From contig WLJI01000005.1 of NCBI GenBank assembly GCA_009701845.1, positions 1 to 47,165 on the forward strand: a stretch of DNA of 47,165 bases, in the 5' to 3' direction. This DNA comes from Actinomycetota bacterium. GTDB taxonomy: Bacteria > Actinomycetota > Acidimicrobiia > Acidimicrobiales > Microtrichaceae. Below the pieces are notes generated by a model, which was not told where the DNA came from, did not search any database, and was given only the letters and a program-made list of their open reading frames with translations. Positions within the stretch are counted from its first letter, which is position 1. Every line of letters begins with the position of its first letter. Made by a program: the position numbers and the translations under genes. Below are positions 25,101 to 33,469 of the stretch, in pieces.

Positions 25101-25571
25101 GTGAATGCTCCTGCGAACAACCTTGCTCAGATTCGGAAGTTACCAATATTTGCAGATCTCGGGGAAGACGAGTTGCTCGAGATTGAGCGCCTCACCGATG
25201 AGGTTCACATTGAGCAAGGCCGAGTCATCATGCGACAAGGAGACTTAGGCCAAGAGTTTGCTCTGATCGTCGCGGGTGAGGCCGAAGTCATCAAGGACAA
25301 TCAGGTAGTGGCTCGCATTGGTCCGGGGGATTACTTTGGCGAGGTCGCCTTGCTCGACTCCATCACTCGCTCCGCCTCGGTAGTAGCGGCGACTGACATG
25401 ACTCTGGAAGTGATCGACCGTCGCGGATTCAACACGCTCCTTGATGACGTCCCACGACTTGCTCGCGCGCTGTTGCGCGGCATCGCTCACCGCCTAGCTG
25501 AACGAGAAGAAGAGAACGAACAACTGCGAGTTGAACTTGTTCAAGCTGAAAGCCCGAGCAACAACCGATAG
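25101..25571 (+). CDS. Stand-alone cyclic-nucleotide-binding domain protein
   Basis: A 156-residue protein made of one CNB domain. The beta-barrel runs from 'EQGRVIMRQGDLGQEFALIVAGEAEV' to the phosphate-binding cassette 'GDYFGEVALLDSITRSASV', with the Glu for the ribose and the Arg for the cyclic phosphate in place. The C-terminal helix (residues 115-150) is charged and coiled-coil-like. There is no DNA-binding domain, channel or kinase attached, so it would act through partners. Start GTG 25101 is supported by the leaderless -10. Confidence 0.9.
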   Translation: MNAPANNLAQIRKLPIFADLGEDELLEIERLTDEVHIEQGRVIMRQGDLGQEFALIVAGEAEVIKDNQVVARIGPGDYFGEVALLDSITRSASVVAATDMTLEVIDRRGFNTLLDDVPRLARALLRGIAHRLAEREEENEQLRVELVQAESPSNNR

Positions 25572-25612
25572 CCTAGGAACACGTAAGTTCCCGTAGAAAC
25601 CCAGGAGCGCAG

Positions 25613-26026
25613 ATGAAGACAATCGGCAACGTTATTTGGTTTATCTTGTGCGGCGTCTGGCTTGGAATCGCCTACATCCTTGCTGGAATTGTCTCGTGCA
25701 TCACGATCATTGGGATTCCATTCGGCATCCAGTCCTTCAAGCTGGCTGGCTATGTCATGTGGCCGTTCGGCAGACAACTCGTGGAATCTGAAGGCCATCG
25801 ATTCTCGAAAGGTGTGTTGAACATCCTCTGGATCATCTTTGGCGGAATCTGGCTAGCGATCACTCATGTGGTCTTTGGCGTGCTGCTCTGCATCACGATT
25901 TTGGGAATCCCCTTTGGGATCAAGAACTTCTCAATGGCCAAGTTGGCGCTGTTTCCGTTTGACTTCTCGGTAGAACCCAAGGGTGACCCCGGACCAAACG
26001 AAGCACCGCTCACTTCAGAGGATTAG
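25613..26026 (+). CDS. YccF-domain inner-membrane protein
   Basis: A 137-residue protein with two YccF repeats: 'IGNVIWFILCGVWLGIAYILAG...IPFGIQSFKLA' and 'VLNILWIIFGGIWLAITHVVFG...IPFGIKNFSMAKLALFPF', each a pair of membrane segments ending IPFG. The C-tail (last 20 residues) is acidic and soluble. The start has AGGAG upstream of ATG 25613. The role of YccF proteins is not established. Confidence 0.9.
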   Translation: MKTIGNVIWFILCGVWLGIAYILAGIVSCITIIGIPFGIQSFKLAGYVMWPFGRQLVESEGHRFSKGVLNILWIIFGGIWLAITHVVFGVLLCITILGIPFGIKNFSMAKLALFPFDFSVEPKGDPGPNEAPLTSED

Positions 26027-26035
26027 GAATCAGAC

Positions 26036-26431
26036 GTGTTGGTATCACACCGCAGACTCCAAAACCGCAGGCTCCAAACTGGCACCGTGTTGCTACTGCT
26101 CGCCGGTGCGATAGCACTGGGATCTTGCAGCAGTCAAGGCACTGCAAGCGTTGAATCCACGCCAACGACTCAAAGCAAAGCTGGAACAACTCCCACGAGT
26201 TACTCCCAAGCAGACCCGGTTCCCTCAGCAGACATGACCGAAATCTGGACCAAGATGGGCTTCACCACCAAGCAGGCAGAATGCCTCACAGAGAAGATGA
26301 AGGATCTTTCCGACAAGATCGACCCCAACAATCCCACGGGTAATTTGTCAGAGAATCAAGCGTTGATTCAGGGACTTATGCAGGATTGCAACATCAACGA
26401 GGCAACCCTGAACTCGCTCGGACAGAACTGA
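26036..26431 (+). CDS. Small putative lipoprotein
   Basis: A 131-residue protein: Arg-rich N-terminus, a hydrophobic stretch, and a lipobox-like 'AIALGSC' (Cys at residue 31), then a Ser/Thr-rich linker and a helical domain from about 66 to 131 with two Cys ('QAECLTEKM', 'MQDCNINEA') that could form a disulfide. The start is GTG, 9 bp after the YccF stop. No family recognised. The last gene before the cobalamin riboswitch. Confidence 0.7.
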   Translation: MLVSHRRLQNRRLQTGTVLLLLAGAIALGSCSSQGTASVESTPTTQSKAGTTPTSYSQADPVPSADMTEIWTKMGFTTKQAECLTEKMKDLSDKIDPNNPTGNLSENQALIQGLMQDCNINEATLNSLGQN

Positions 26432-26499
26432 GCGAGCGAGTGCATCGCCCCGAGTCAGTTGGGGCCTCTGCCTGTTGGACAGCAATGGGCTAGGGTTCC

Positions 26500-26640
26500 G
26501 TGTTCAGTTTTTGTTTACATTTTACGCTGCTAGTTGAGGAAAGCCGGTCAGAAGCCGGCGCTGTCCCGCAACCGTAGGTAGACCCAGTACTCCAAAGGGG
26601 GTAGCAGGTCTGCAAGTCGGAATGCTCAACTTTCGGTGAT
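26500..26640 (+). ncRNA. Cobalamin riboswitch 1
   Basis: The conserved core is present: 'GGAAAGCCGGTCAGAAGCC' at about 26537-26555, CGCTGTCCCGCAACCGT at 26559-26575, and the distal AAGTCGGAATGC at 26614-26625. AGTTGAG (26532-26538) pairs with CTCAACT (26625-26631) to close the core. The 5' boundary is approximate. It precedes a four-gene operon with a transcobalamin-like protein and an ECF transporter, so bound B12 should shut the operon. A near-identical core occurs on the other strand at 33470-33598. Confidence 0.92.
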
Positions 26641-26712
26641 GCTTCGAGCCTGTCCGTCGCGGAAAACGGATGCCGGGGCCTGGTCCGTCCTCGCACACAC
26701 GTGAGTGGCTTT

Positions 26713-26731
26713 CTAGGCATACGGTGCCTAG
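26713..26731 (+). promoter_or_regulatory. Candidate expression-platform hairpin
   Basis: CTAGGCA-TACGG-TGCCTAG forms a perfect 7-bp stem that ends at the AGGGG sequence 10-14 nt before ATG 26745. It could mask part of the ribosome site, fitting translational control by riboswitch 1. There is no T-run, so transcription termination is unlikely. Confidence 0.45.
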
Positions 26732-26744
26732 GGGAACCAGAGAG

Positions 26745-29180
26745 ATGCGCTACCAAACCACCAAGCTAGGAACTCGGCCTAGAAGTTTTCGCTGGGCGAT
26801 CAGCGCAGCCCTTGCAGTAGTGGTGACGTTGTTGTCTTTAGGCTCATTCACGAACACGCAGGCTTCAGAAGATCCTGCGCCAAGCGCCGTCGGTCCTGCG
26901 CCAAGCGCTGTCGGTCCTGCGCCAAGCGCAGAGGCCACAGCGGCGCTGACCTGGCTGAGCAGTCAACTTGCTGCAAACAACAACGCCTTGCCCGGTTTTG
27001 CTGTTGGCACAACTCCCCCACGACCAGATTGGGGCCTCAGCGCGGACGCCGTTCTTGCATTTATCGCAGCCGCCCGAGGAGCTGATCCGGCAGCTCAGGC
27101 AGCCACGAATCAGTTGCTGTCACATCTGAGCGACTTCACGACCTATGAACCCGAGATTCTTGGAGTTCGCCTCGCGGGCCCAACTGCAAAGGTTCTGTTG
27201 ATCGCTGAGTCACTTGGACTGCGCCCGTCGCTACCCTCTGGGCTCACCCTTGAACAAGAACTGCGCTCGCTGATGGTCCCAACCGGGCCACAAGCTGGAC
27301 GCTTCGCTGACCGAAACTCAAGCGGCCCTGACGCAAACAGTCCTGGCTCAAACAGTCCTGACTCAAATAATGGGTTTGGCCAAGCACTCGCGATTTTGGG
27401 ATTGGGCCTGACCGAGTCACAGGCACCCTCTGAGGCAGTTTCGTTTTTGCTTGAACAGCAGTGCCCCAACGGTGGATTCCGCTTGATCTACTCCGCCACG
27501 CTGGGCTGCGTGAGCAGTGACCGCTCAGATACCGACAGCACGGCACTTGCTCTACAAGCTCTGCTCAGCGTGCAAAGGACTCCCGCCGTGAGCGATGCGC
27601 TAGGCAAAGCCCTTGCTTGGCTTCTGACACAACAAGACTCCGCTACAGGCGGATTTGGTGGATCAGGAACTACCGCTGCGATCAACGCAAATAGCACCGG
27701 GCTCTCGGCGCAGGCTCTGCGAGCAGCCGGACAAACAGCGGCGGCGGACAAAGCCGCTGCGTGGATCACCTCTTCACTGCAACTCAACGGTGCAATCGCC
27801 TACACCCCAACTGCTCGTGCGGCGGCGCTTGCAAACGGTATCGCTAGCAATGCGGCAGATCAGTGGCGACGAGCAACGACCCAAGCAGTGCTCGGCCTTG
27901 GATTAAAACCATTCGCACCAGCATTTGATGCAGCAGCACCAGTCGTCCCAACAACCGTCCCAGATACAACCGTCCCAACAACTGCAGTCCCAACAACTGC
28001 AGTCCTAACAACCCCGGTCCCACCAACTGCAGTCCCAACAACTGCAGTCCCAACAACCCCGGTCCCAGCTGCACAGGTGCTTGGCACCCAGAGCACTGCA
28101 CAATCACTAGCGCTTACTGGCAACCCCTCCGAGCCACTCATCGCTTTGGGACTACTCCTCATTGCGCTCGGAACCGGCGCTGTCGCTGCAAGCCGAAAAA
28201 CACGTCAACCGGCTTCGAGTTTGTTTGCTGCTGGATTCTTGGTGGCAGGACTCGTTACTGCTGGACTCGTTACTGCTGGACCAGTTAGCGCTGGACCGGT
28301 TGACTCTGGTCCGGTTGACTCTGGCGAGGGAGCCTGCAGCACCGCCAGCGGAGTAACAGTAGTAGTCGACTTTCAGGATCTAGGCGGTGGAGTAAGCACC
28401 CGCTGCGTAACAGGAGACGTGTCGAATGGGTTTGAGGCCCTTGCAGGAGCCGGTATCGACTATCAAACAGCTACTCGAGCGCCGGGGTTTCTCTGCAGAA
28501 TTGCCGGACTTCCGAGCTCGGATCAATGCATTCAGCCTTCGCCCACCACGGCCTATTGGTCATATTGGCTAGCGAACCGAGGTGGAGAGTGGTGCTACAG
28601 CACCTTGGGAGCCGGAAATATTTCACCTCCGCCCGGCACGGTGCAGGGCTGGTCATTCTCGCTCAATCGAACTGACTCCACGGCGCCCAAGCCACGCGTA
28701 TCACCACCAGCTGCCCTACCAGGCATCGTTGCATCAACCTCTGTAGGCGGAGGCTGCGACTCAGCACCCATCATGAGCCCAACTGCTGCAAGCCCAACTC
28801 CTGCACCCCTAGCGGCATCCAGCCCAACCGCTGCTCCCCTAGGCGCACCCAGTCCAACTGCAGCAAGCCAACTCAGCGAAGTACCCACAAGCCCAGCAAC
28901 GTCCACAAGCCCAGCAGCGCCGACAAGCCCAGCAGCTCCCGGCTCGCCCACAGGCCCAAGTGCCGATCCGGCCCCGTCGTCAACCGTCACTTCGCTGCCG
29001 AGCCCAAAACCAAGAACCACACCACGTTCATCGCGGCTGCAATCGGCCGCTGCCGAACTCAGCAATAACAAGGGTCAAACTTCGGGCTCATCTCCACTCG
29101 GCATGATCATCGCAGTGCTACTGCTCGCAGGATTAGGTGCTGGTGCGCTTTTGCTGAGGCGACGTGCAACTCGCTCCTGA
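26745..29180 (+). CDS. Transcobalamin-like surface protein: alpha-toroid repeats + DUF4430-like domain
   Basis: An 811-residue exported protein, first in the riboswitch operon. Residues 1-40 are a signal peptide; 43-62 a triplicated Pro/Ala/Ser repeat; about 63-390 an alpha/alpha-toroid of squalene-cyclase/prenyltransferase type with repeat cores 'CPNGGFRL' and 'ATGGFGGSG'. A Thr/Pro/Val tether (400-442) leads to LALTG (455-459) and a hydrophobic helix ending SRKTRQ, which looks like a sortase-type anchor, but the protein goes on: a second helix (490-513), a DUF4430-like domain (about 529-642, 'GFEALAGAGIDY', 'YWSYW'), a Pro/Ser tether, and a last helix (785-803) ending RRRATRS. Toroid plus DUF4430 is the order found in animal transcobalamin and intrinsic factor. 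Cobalamin binding is inference from fold, riboswitch and ECF partners. ATG 26745 is preferred over 26670. Confidence 0.85.
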   Translation: MRYQTTKLGTRPRSFRWAISAALAVVVTLLSLGSFTNTQASEDPAPSAVGPAPSAVGPAPSAEATAALTWLSSQLAANNNALPGFAVGTTPPRPDWGLSADAVLAFIAAARGADPAAQAATNQLLSHLSDFTTYEPEILGVRLAGPTAKVLLIAESLGLRPSLPSGLTLEQELRSLMVPTGPQAGRFADRNSSGPDANSPGSNSPDSNNGFGQALAILGLGLTESQAPSEAVSFLLEQQCPNGGFRLIYSATLGCVSSDRSDTDSTALALQALLSVQRTPAVSDALGKALAWLLTQQDSATGGFGGSGTTAAINANSTGLSAQALRAAGQTAAADKAAAWITSSLQLNGAIAYTPTARAAALANGIASNAADQWRRATTQAVLGLGLKPFAPAFDAAAPVVPTTVPDTTVPTTAVPTTAVLTTPVPPTAVPTTAVPTTPVPAAQVLGTQSTAQSLALTGNPSEPLIALGLLLIALGTGAVAASRKTRQPASSLFAAGFLVAGLVTAGLVTAGPVSAGPVDSGPVDSGEGACSTASGVTVVVDFQDLGGGVSTRCVTGDVSNGFEALAGAGIDYQTATRAPGFLCRIAGLPSSDQCIQPSPTTAYWSYWLANRGGEWCYSTLGAGNISPPPGTVQGWSFSLNRTDSTAPKPRVSPPAALPGIVASTSVGGGCDSAPIMSPTAASPTPAPLAASSPTAAPLGAPSPTAASQLSEVPTSPATSTSPAAPTSPAAPGSPTGPSADPAPSSTVTSLPSPKPRTTPRSSRLQSAAAELSNNKGQTSGSSPLGMIIAVLLLAGLGAGALLLRRRATRS
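27944..28068 (+). repeat. In-gene tandem repeat coding a Thr/Pro/Val tether
   Basis: About eight copies of a 15-bp unit related to CCAACAACTGCAGTC, in frame, coding PTTAV/PTTPV units of the tether in the transcobalamin-like protein. Near-identical units suggest recent slippage and variable length between strains. Shorter repeats of the same kind lie at about 26873-26935 and 28240-28325. Confidence 0.8.
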
Positions 29181-30327
29181 GCGCCCCGAGCGCTCCGGGG
29201 TAGCAACCCAATCGGCAACTCAATCCCGTCGACTTCACGGCCGTCGACTTCAAGCCCGTCGGCTCCCGCGCAGCTTGCACCCCGGAGCATGGTGGATCTG
29301 GGCGCTCGGAATGGCAACCGCAGCGAGTCGCACTACCAACCCGCTGCTGCTGTGTCTGATCTTGGCCGTGGTTGCCTTTGTGGTTTCTGCTCGCCGCACT
29401 GATGCGCCCTGGGCCAAAGGGTTCAAGGCATACCTGTGGTTCGGCCTTTTCATCATCGGTACTCGCTTAGCCTTTCGCTTGCTCCTCGATGGCCAATATG
29501 GGGCCCACGTTCTGTTCCGACTACCAGAACTGACCTTGCCCTCGGTGGCTGCTGGAGTTCGCATCGGCGGTGCAGTCTCGCTTGAAGGACTTCTAGCCGC
29601 CTTGTACGACGGCCTTCGACTTGCCACTCTGCTGATCTGCCTAGGCGCAGCAAACGTGCTCGCAAATCCAAAGCGGCTCCTCAAGTCAGTTCCCGGAGCC
29701 TTACATGAGGTTGGGGTAGCACTCACCGTTGCATTAACTATGGCCCCGCAACTCGTCGAAAGCGCTCAGCGGATACGCAAAGCTCGCAGGCTGCGTGGCG
29801 AACTCGGTCGACGTACTCACTTCTTTGCAGAGATCCTCGTCCCAGTTATTACCGATGCGCTCGACCGCTCCCTTTTGTTAGCAGCAGGTATGGATTCTCG
29901 GGGCTATGGCCGCACAGCTCATGTAGCGGTGCGTACCCGACGAATCACCGGAGCGCTCGTCCTGACGGGACTCATGGGTGTCTGCATTGGCATCTACGGC
30001 CTTCTTGATGGCAGTAGTCCGTGGACACTTGGTATTCCGATGCTGGCGGTCGGCCTGATGGCTGCGGGCATCGGATTTGTGATCGGCGGGCAGCGAGTGC
30101 AGCGAACCCGCTACCGACCGGACCCGTGGTTGCTCGCCGAATGGGGAGTGGCCTGCACCGGAGTCGTGGTAGCTACTGCGCTGTTCGTCTCTGCCATTCG
30201 CAATCCCAGCAGCCTCAACCCCTCACTACAGCCGCTGAGCTGGCCGACACTTCCTCTTGGGGCAACTCTGGCCATCCTGATTGGTGTTTTGCCAGCATGG
30301 ATAGCTCCCCCGCCGGTGCGATCATGA
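29164..30327 (+). CDS. ecfT: ECF transporter T component (EcfT)
   Basis: A 387-residue membrane protein with about six to eight hydrophobic segments after a basic N-terminus (RRLHGRRLQARRLPR). The two ATPase-coupling motifs of EcfT are seen as 'RKARRLRG' (about residue 206) and 'AAGMDSRGYG' (about 241-250). It joins the fused ATPase to the substrate-capturing S component. The GTG start overlaps the preceding gene by 17 bp, and its own stop overlaps the ATPase start as ATGA. It is longer than usual (about 260) owing to extra C-terminal helices. Confidence 0.88.
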   Translation: MQLAPERPERSGVATQSATQSRRLHGRRLQARRLPRSLHPGAWWIWALGMATAASRTTNPLLLCLILAVVAFVVSARRTDAPWAKGFKAYLWFGLFIIGTRLAFRLLLDGQYGAHVLFRLPELTLPSVAAGVRIGGAVSLEGLLAALYDGLRLATLLICLGAANVLANPKRLLKSVPGALHEVGVALTVALTMAPQLVESAQRIRKARRLRGELGRRTHFFAEILVPVITDALDRSLLLAAGMDSRGYGRTAHVAVRTRRITGALVLTGLMGVCIGIYGLLDGSSPWTLGIPMLAVGLMAAGIGFVIGGQRVQRTRYRPDPWLLAEWGVACTGVVVATALFVSAIRNPSSLNPSLQPLSWPTLPLGATLAILIGVLPAWIAPPPVRS

Positions 30328-31967
30328 TTCGTTTCGATCAGGTCAGCATCACCTACCCAGATGCAATCGCACCCACGTTGCGCAATGTTGAACTGCGCAT
30401 CGAAGAGGGCGAACTGTGCTTGGTGGTGGGCCAAACAGGAGTGGGCAAATCCACTCTGCTCGGAGCAATCAACGGACTCGTGCCGCACTTCACCGGCGGA
30501 ACCCTCTCCGGGCGAGTCACCGTGGATGGCCGTGACACCTCGACTCATCCGCCACGCGAACTAGCCGACCTGATTGGTGTTGTCAGCCAAGATCCACTCG
30601 CTGGTTTTGTGACCGACACGGTGGAAGAAGAACTCGCATATGCCATGGAGCAGCTCGCAATTGAGCCGGCCGTCATGCGCAAGCGAGTTGAAGAAACCCT
30701 TGACCTTTTGGGTATCGCCGAGTTGCGAAACCGACCGATTCGCAGCCTGTCAGGCGGCCAACAGCAACGAGTTGCGATTGGTTCGGTTCTGACCGCTCAT
30801 CCGCGTGTACTCGTTCTTGATGAGCCCACATCGGCGCTTGACCCAACAGCTAGCGAAGAGGTGCTCGCTGCGATCACCAGACTCGTGCACGACCTTGGGG
30901 TGACTGTAGTGATTGCAGAACATCGCCTTGAGCGCGTTGTGCAATATGCCGACCGAGTCATCTATCTCCATGGAGACGGAACGGTGACCTCGGGGGCACC
31001 GGCCGAGATCTTGGCGAGTAGTTCAGTTGCACCCCCCGTGGTGCGCCTCGGACGGCTTGCGGGGTGGTCACCCCTGCCGCTTTCTGTGCGCGATGCGCGC
31101 CGTGTGGCTGCTTCGCTACGAGAAGAACTTGAGCAGAATCCCCCAAGTCTCAGCGCTACGACTTCCTGTAAGGACTCGGCAGCAGAACCCGAACTGACAG
31201 CCAAAGAGATTACGGTTCGTTATGGCGATGTTGTTGCTGTATCCAAGGTAAGTGCAGAGCTTGCCGCAGGGCAGATTGTTGCACTGATGGGAAGAAATGG
31301 ATCAGGAAAATCCTCGCTGTTATGGGCGCTTCAAGGGTCAGGCCCTCGCGACAGCGGGCTAGTCAGCGTTCAGACCAATGACGCAGTCGGCCAGGGCCAG
31401 GACCCATCCAAGCTGAGTTCTAGTGAGGCCAGAGCGTTGGTCGGTCTAGTGCCGCAGACCCCCACCGACTTGTTATACCTAGCCACTGTGCAGGCCGAAT
31501 GCTCACAGGCAGACCAAGATGCCCAACAGTTAGCTGGTACCTGCGAGCAGCTTTTGCATCGGATCGTTGCCGGCATTGACCCTCAGGCTCATCCAAGGGA
31601 CCTTTCCGAGGGTCAGAAGCTGGCTTTAGTGCTTGCCATACAGCTCTGCGCAAAGCCACGGGTCCTCCTGCTAGATGAGCCAACACGCGGCTTGGACTAC
31701 ACGGCCAAAGAACATCTGACCAAACTCCTTCAAGAACTCGCAGATCAAGGCCACGCAATTGTGGTCAGTACTCATGATGTTGAGTTTGTTGCCTCGACTG
31801 CAGACCGCGTGATGGTGATGGCTGCAGGCGAGATTGTGGCTGACGGGCCAACAGCAGATGTAGTAGTTGCCTCGCCAGCCTTCGCCCCGCAGGTTGCGAA
31901 GATTCTCAGTCCACAACCTTGGCTGACTGTAGAAGCAGTTGCAGATGCATTGAAGGAGAAGCTGTGA
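30324..31967 (+). CDS. ecfA: ECF transporter ATPase, fused A1-A2 (EcfA)
   Basis: A 547-residue protein with two ABC domains. Domain 1: Walker A 'GQTGVGKST' (36-44), signature LSGGQ (142-146), Walker B 'LVLDEPTSALD' (163-173), then 'IAEHRLERV' with the switch His. Domain 2, after a linker of about 60 residues: Walker A 'GRNGSGKSS', a reduced Q-loop region, signature LSEGQ, 'LLLDEPTRGLD' and 'VSTHDVEFV'. Domain 2 has a shortened helical part. Such fusions power group I/II ECF importers in actinobacteria. The frame opens at 30021, but ATG 30324 overlaps the T gene stop and starts the fold. Confidence 0.93.
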   Translation: MIRFDQVSITYPDAIAPTLRNVELRIEEGELCLVVGQTGVGKSTLLGAINGLVPHFTGGTLSGRVTVDGRDTSTHPPRELADLIGVVSQDPLAGFVTDTVEEELAYAMEQLAIEPAVMRKRVEETLDLLGIAELRNRPIRSLSGGQQQRVAIGSVLTAHPRVLVLDEPTSALDPTASEEVLAAITRLVHDLGVTVVIAEHRLERVVQYADRVIYLHGDGTVTSGAPAEILASSSVAPPVVRLGRLAGWSPLPLSVRDARRVAASLREELEQNPPSLSATTSCKDSAAEPELTAKEITVRYGDVVAVSKVSAELAAGQIVALMGRNGSGKSSLLWALQGSGPRDSGLVSVQTNDAVGQGQDPSKLSSSEARALVGLVPQTPTDLLYLATVQAECSQADQDAQQLAGTCEQLLHRIVAGIDPQAHPRDLSEGQKLALVLAIQLCAKPRVLLLDEPTRGLDYTAKEHLTKLLQELADQGHAIVVSTHDVEFVASTADRVMVMAAGEIVADGPTADVVVASPAFAPQVAKILSPQPWLTVEAVADALKEKL

Positions 31968-32791
31968 GGTTGTCTGCCCAAAGGTTGTCTGCCCTTCGCA
32001 TCAGCAACCGCTCAGGTCTCGTCCTTGTTCTGGTCTCGGCGGCTGGACTCGCAATGTTCCTCTGGCCACTCATCCTGAGCCCAGCGGCTGGCACTTCTCA
32101 TAACCGCGACGCGCCGTTCATTTTTGCCCTGATTCTTCCGGCTCTCCTTGGCGTTCTGCTCGCAGAGCTACATGGTGGAACCAGAATCGATACAAAAGCT
32201 CTTGCCATGCTCGGCGTACTGACTGCATTCGGTGCCGTGCTTCGGCCACTCGGTGCAGGCGTAGCGGGAATAGAAACCGTGTTCTTTTTACTGATTCTTG
32301 CTGGGCGTGTCTACGGCCCAGGCTTTGGGTTTGTGCTTGGGTCCACAACGATGTTTGCTTCGGCTCTGCTTACTGGCGGAATCGGACCATGGCTTCCATT
32401 CCAGATGTTGGCAGCCTCTTGGATCGGCCTTGGCGCAGGGCTGTTACCCCGGGCAAAGGGTCGAGCAGAGATTGCGCTACTCGCCGCATACGGAGTGGCA
32501 GCGGCCTACTTCTTTGGCTTCTTACTCAACATGTGGTTCTGGCCGTTCACTACCGGAGATGAAGGGCAGTTGTCGTTCGTGGCCGGGGCATCAGTGGCAG
32601 AAAATCTTCACAGATTTTTTGTCTACACGATTGCAACCTCAACATTTGGCTGGGATACCGGTCGAGCAATTACCAATACATTGGCCATTGTTCTTCTTGG
32701 GCCGACCGTGCTTGTAGTGCTGCGACGCTCAACGCGCCGAGCGGCCTTTGATGCCCCGGTTCAGTTCCACGAACTCACCCATCAGCGCTGA
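31964..32791 (+). CDS. ECF transporter substrate-binding (S) component, predicted cobalamin or B12-precursor type
   Basis: A 275-residue membrane protein with six or more helices and the S-component look: 'LAMLGVLTAFGAVLRPLGAG', 'ETVFFLLILAGRVYGPGFGFVLGS', 'GGIGPWLPFQMLAASWIGLGAGLLP'. The GTG start overlaps the ATPase stop (GTGA) and has AAGGAG before it. B12 riboswitch control points to cobalamin (CbrT-type) or a precursor such as dimethylbenzimidazole (CblS-type); sequence alone does not decide. Its stop is 3 bp from the stop of the convergent DUF4430 gene. Confidence 0.85.
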   Translation: MRLSAQRLSALRISNRSGLVLVLVSAAGLAMFLWPLILSPAAGTSHNRDAPFIFALILPALLGVLLAELHGGTRIDTKALAMLGVLTAFGAVLRPLGAGVAGIETVFFLLILAGRVYGPGFGFVLGSTTMFASALLTGGIGPWLPFQMLAASWIGLGAGLLPRAKGRAEIALLAAYGVAAAYFFGFLLNMWFWPFTTGDEGQLSFVAGASVAENLHRFFVYTIATSTFGWDTGRAITNTLAIVLLGPTVLVVLRRSTRRAAFDAPVQFHELTHQR

Positions 32792-32794
32792 GCG

Positions 32795-33343
32795 CTACGG
32801 GGTGTAGTTGGCCAGCTGAATCCCACCACCGTATGACCCGCCGGGCAAGTTGTCCGAGAAGTCTGCCTGCCAAACCCACCCTTCAACGGACCCCTCAAGG
32901 AGCGGACCTTCCGCTGCACCGACTGGCGAATAGTCCCAAGTCCCTGCACGGTCAGCGGACCGGTAGTAGCCCCAGTATCCGCCAGTCTCCCAGCAAAACG
33001 GGAAACCTTGCGCTGGCAGTGCATTGATGGTGCAGACCGCACCTGGGTAAGTCGGGACTTCTGTATAAGTGAATCCAGCCGCAGCGAGTGCTGCGAATCC
33101 ACTTGCCTGCGGGCCAGCCGCGCAAGCAATAACAATTGAGTTGTTCAGGGCCGTGTAGTCGACAACCACGGTCACACCTGATTCAACGGCGCAGGCCTGT
33201 CCAGTAATCCTTGGGCCCGATGATGGGGTCGGCGGCGCCACGCATGCAGATGCAGATGCAAGGGCAACAAAACTGATCATTGCTGTAAGGACAACTCTCG
33301 ACCGGAGCTTTCCTTTTTGTAACGGCCTCATATGAGGGGACAT
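32795..33343 (-). CDS. Secreted DUF4430-like protein, B12-riboswitch controlled
   Basis: A 182-residue exported protein: basic N-terminus, hydrophobic helix to 'ALASASAC' (Cys around residue 34, a weak lipobox or signal-peptidase site), then a single domain paralogous to residues 529-642 of the transcobalamin-like protein. Shared features are 'SGVTVVVD', 'GFAALAAAGFTY', 'YPGAVCTINALP', a 'YWGYY' motif, 'WDYSP', 'GSVEGW', and paired Cys. It would be a free or lipid-anchored cobalamin-binding half-domain. ATG 33343 has AAAGG at 7 bp. It is the only gene behind riboswitch 2. Confidence 0.85.
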   Translation of the reverse strand: MSPHMRPLQKGKLRSRVVLTAMISFVALASASACVAPPTPSSGPRITGQACAVESGVTVVVDYTALNNSIVIACAAGPQASGFAALAAAGFTYTEVPTYPGAVCTINALPAQGFPFCWETGGYWGYYRSADRAGTWDYSPVGAAEGPLLEGSVEGWVWQADFSDNLPGGSYGGGIQLANYTP

Positions 33344-33469
33344 CGCATCGCCTTTCGTTGGCGAGGATCCGAACTTCCCCCGAGGACAGAACCAACATGT
33401 TTCTTTGCAGAGCAAAAGTCAGTTCTGATTCGAGCTTTCGTTCCGCAATCCTCGACGGATGAGTAAAGC

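Noticed and set aside
27199..27210. LALTG in the transcobalamin-like protein as a true C-terminal sortase signal
   Set aside because: The motif is actually at residues 455-459 (about 28107-28121) and is followed by more than 350 residues of protein, so a standard sorting role is doubtful; treated as a fusion trace instead. The coordinates given here only mark the same gene.
27844..28107. Leu/Gly-rich minus-strand frame over the tether repeat
   Set aside because: It is the reverse of the 15-bp repeats coding the Thr/Pro tether; no start or neighbour supports it.
26745..29180. Squalene-hopene cyclase or prenyltransferase enzyme
   Set aside because: The toroid repeats are present, but no DxDD catalytic motif or zinc-ligand set is visible, and the protein is exported under B12 control.
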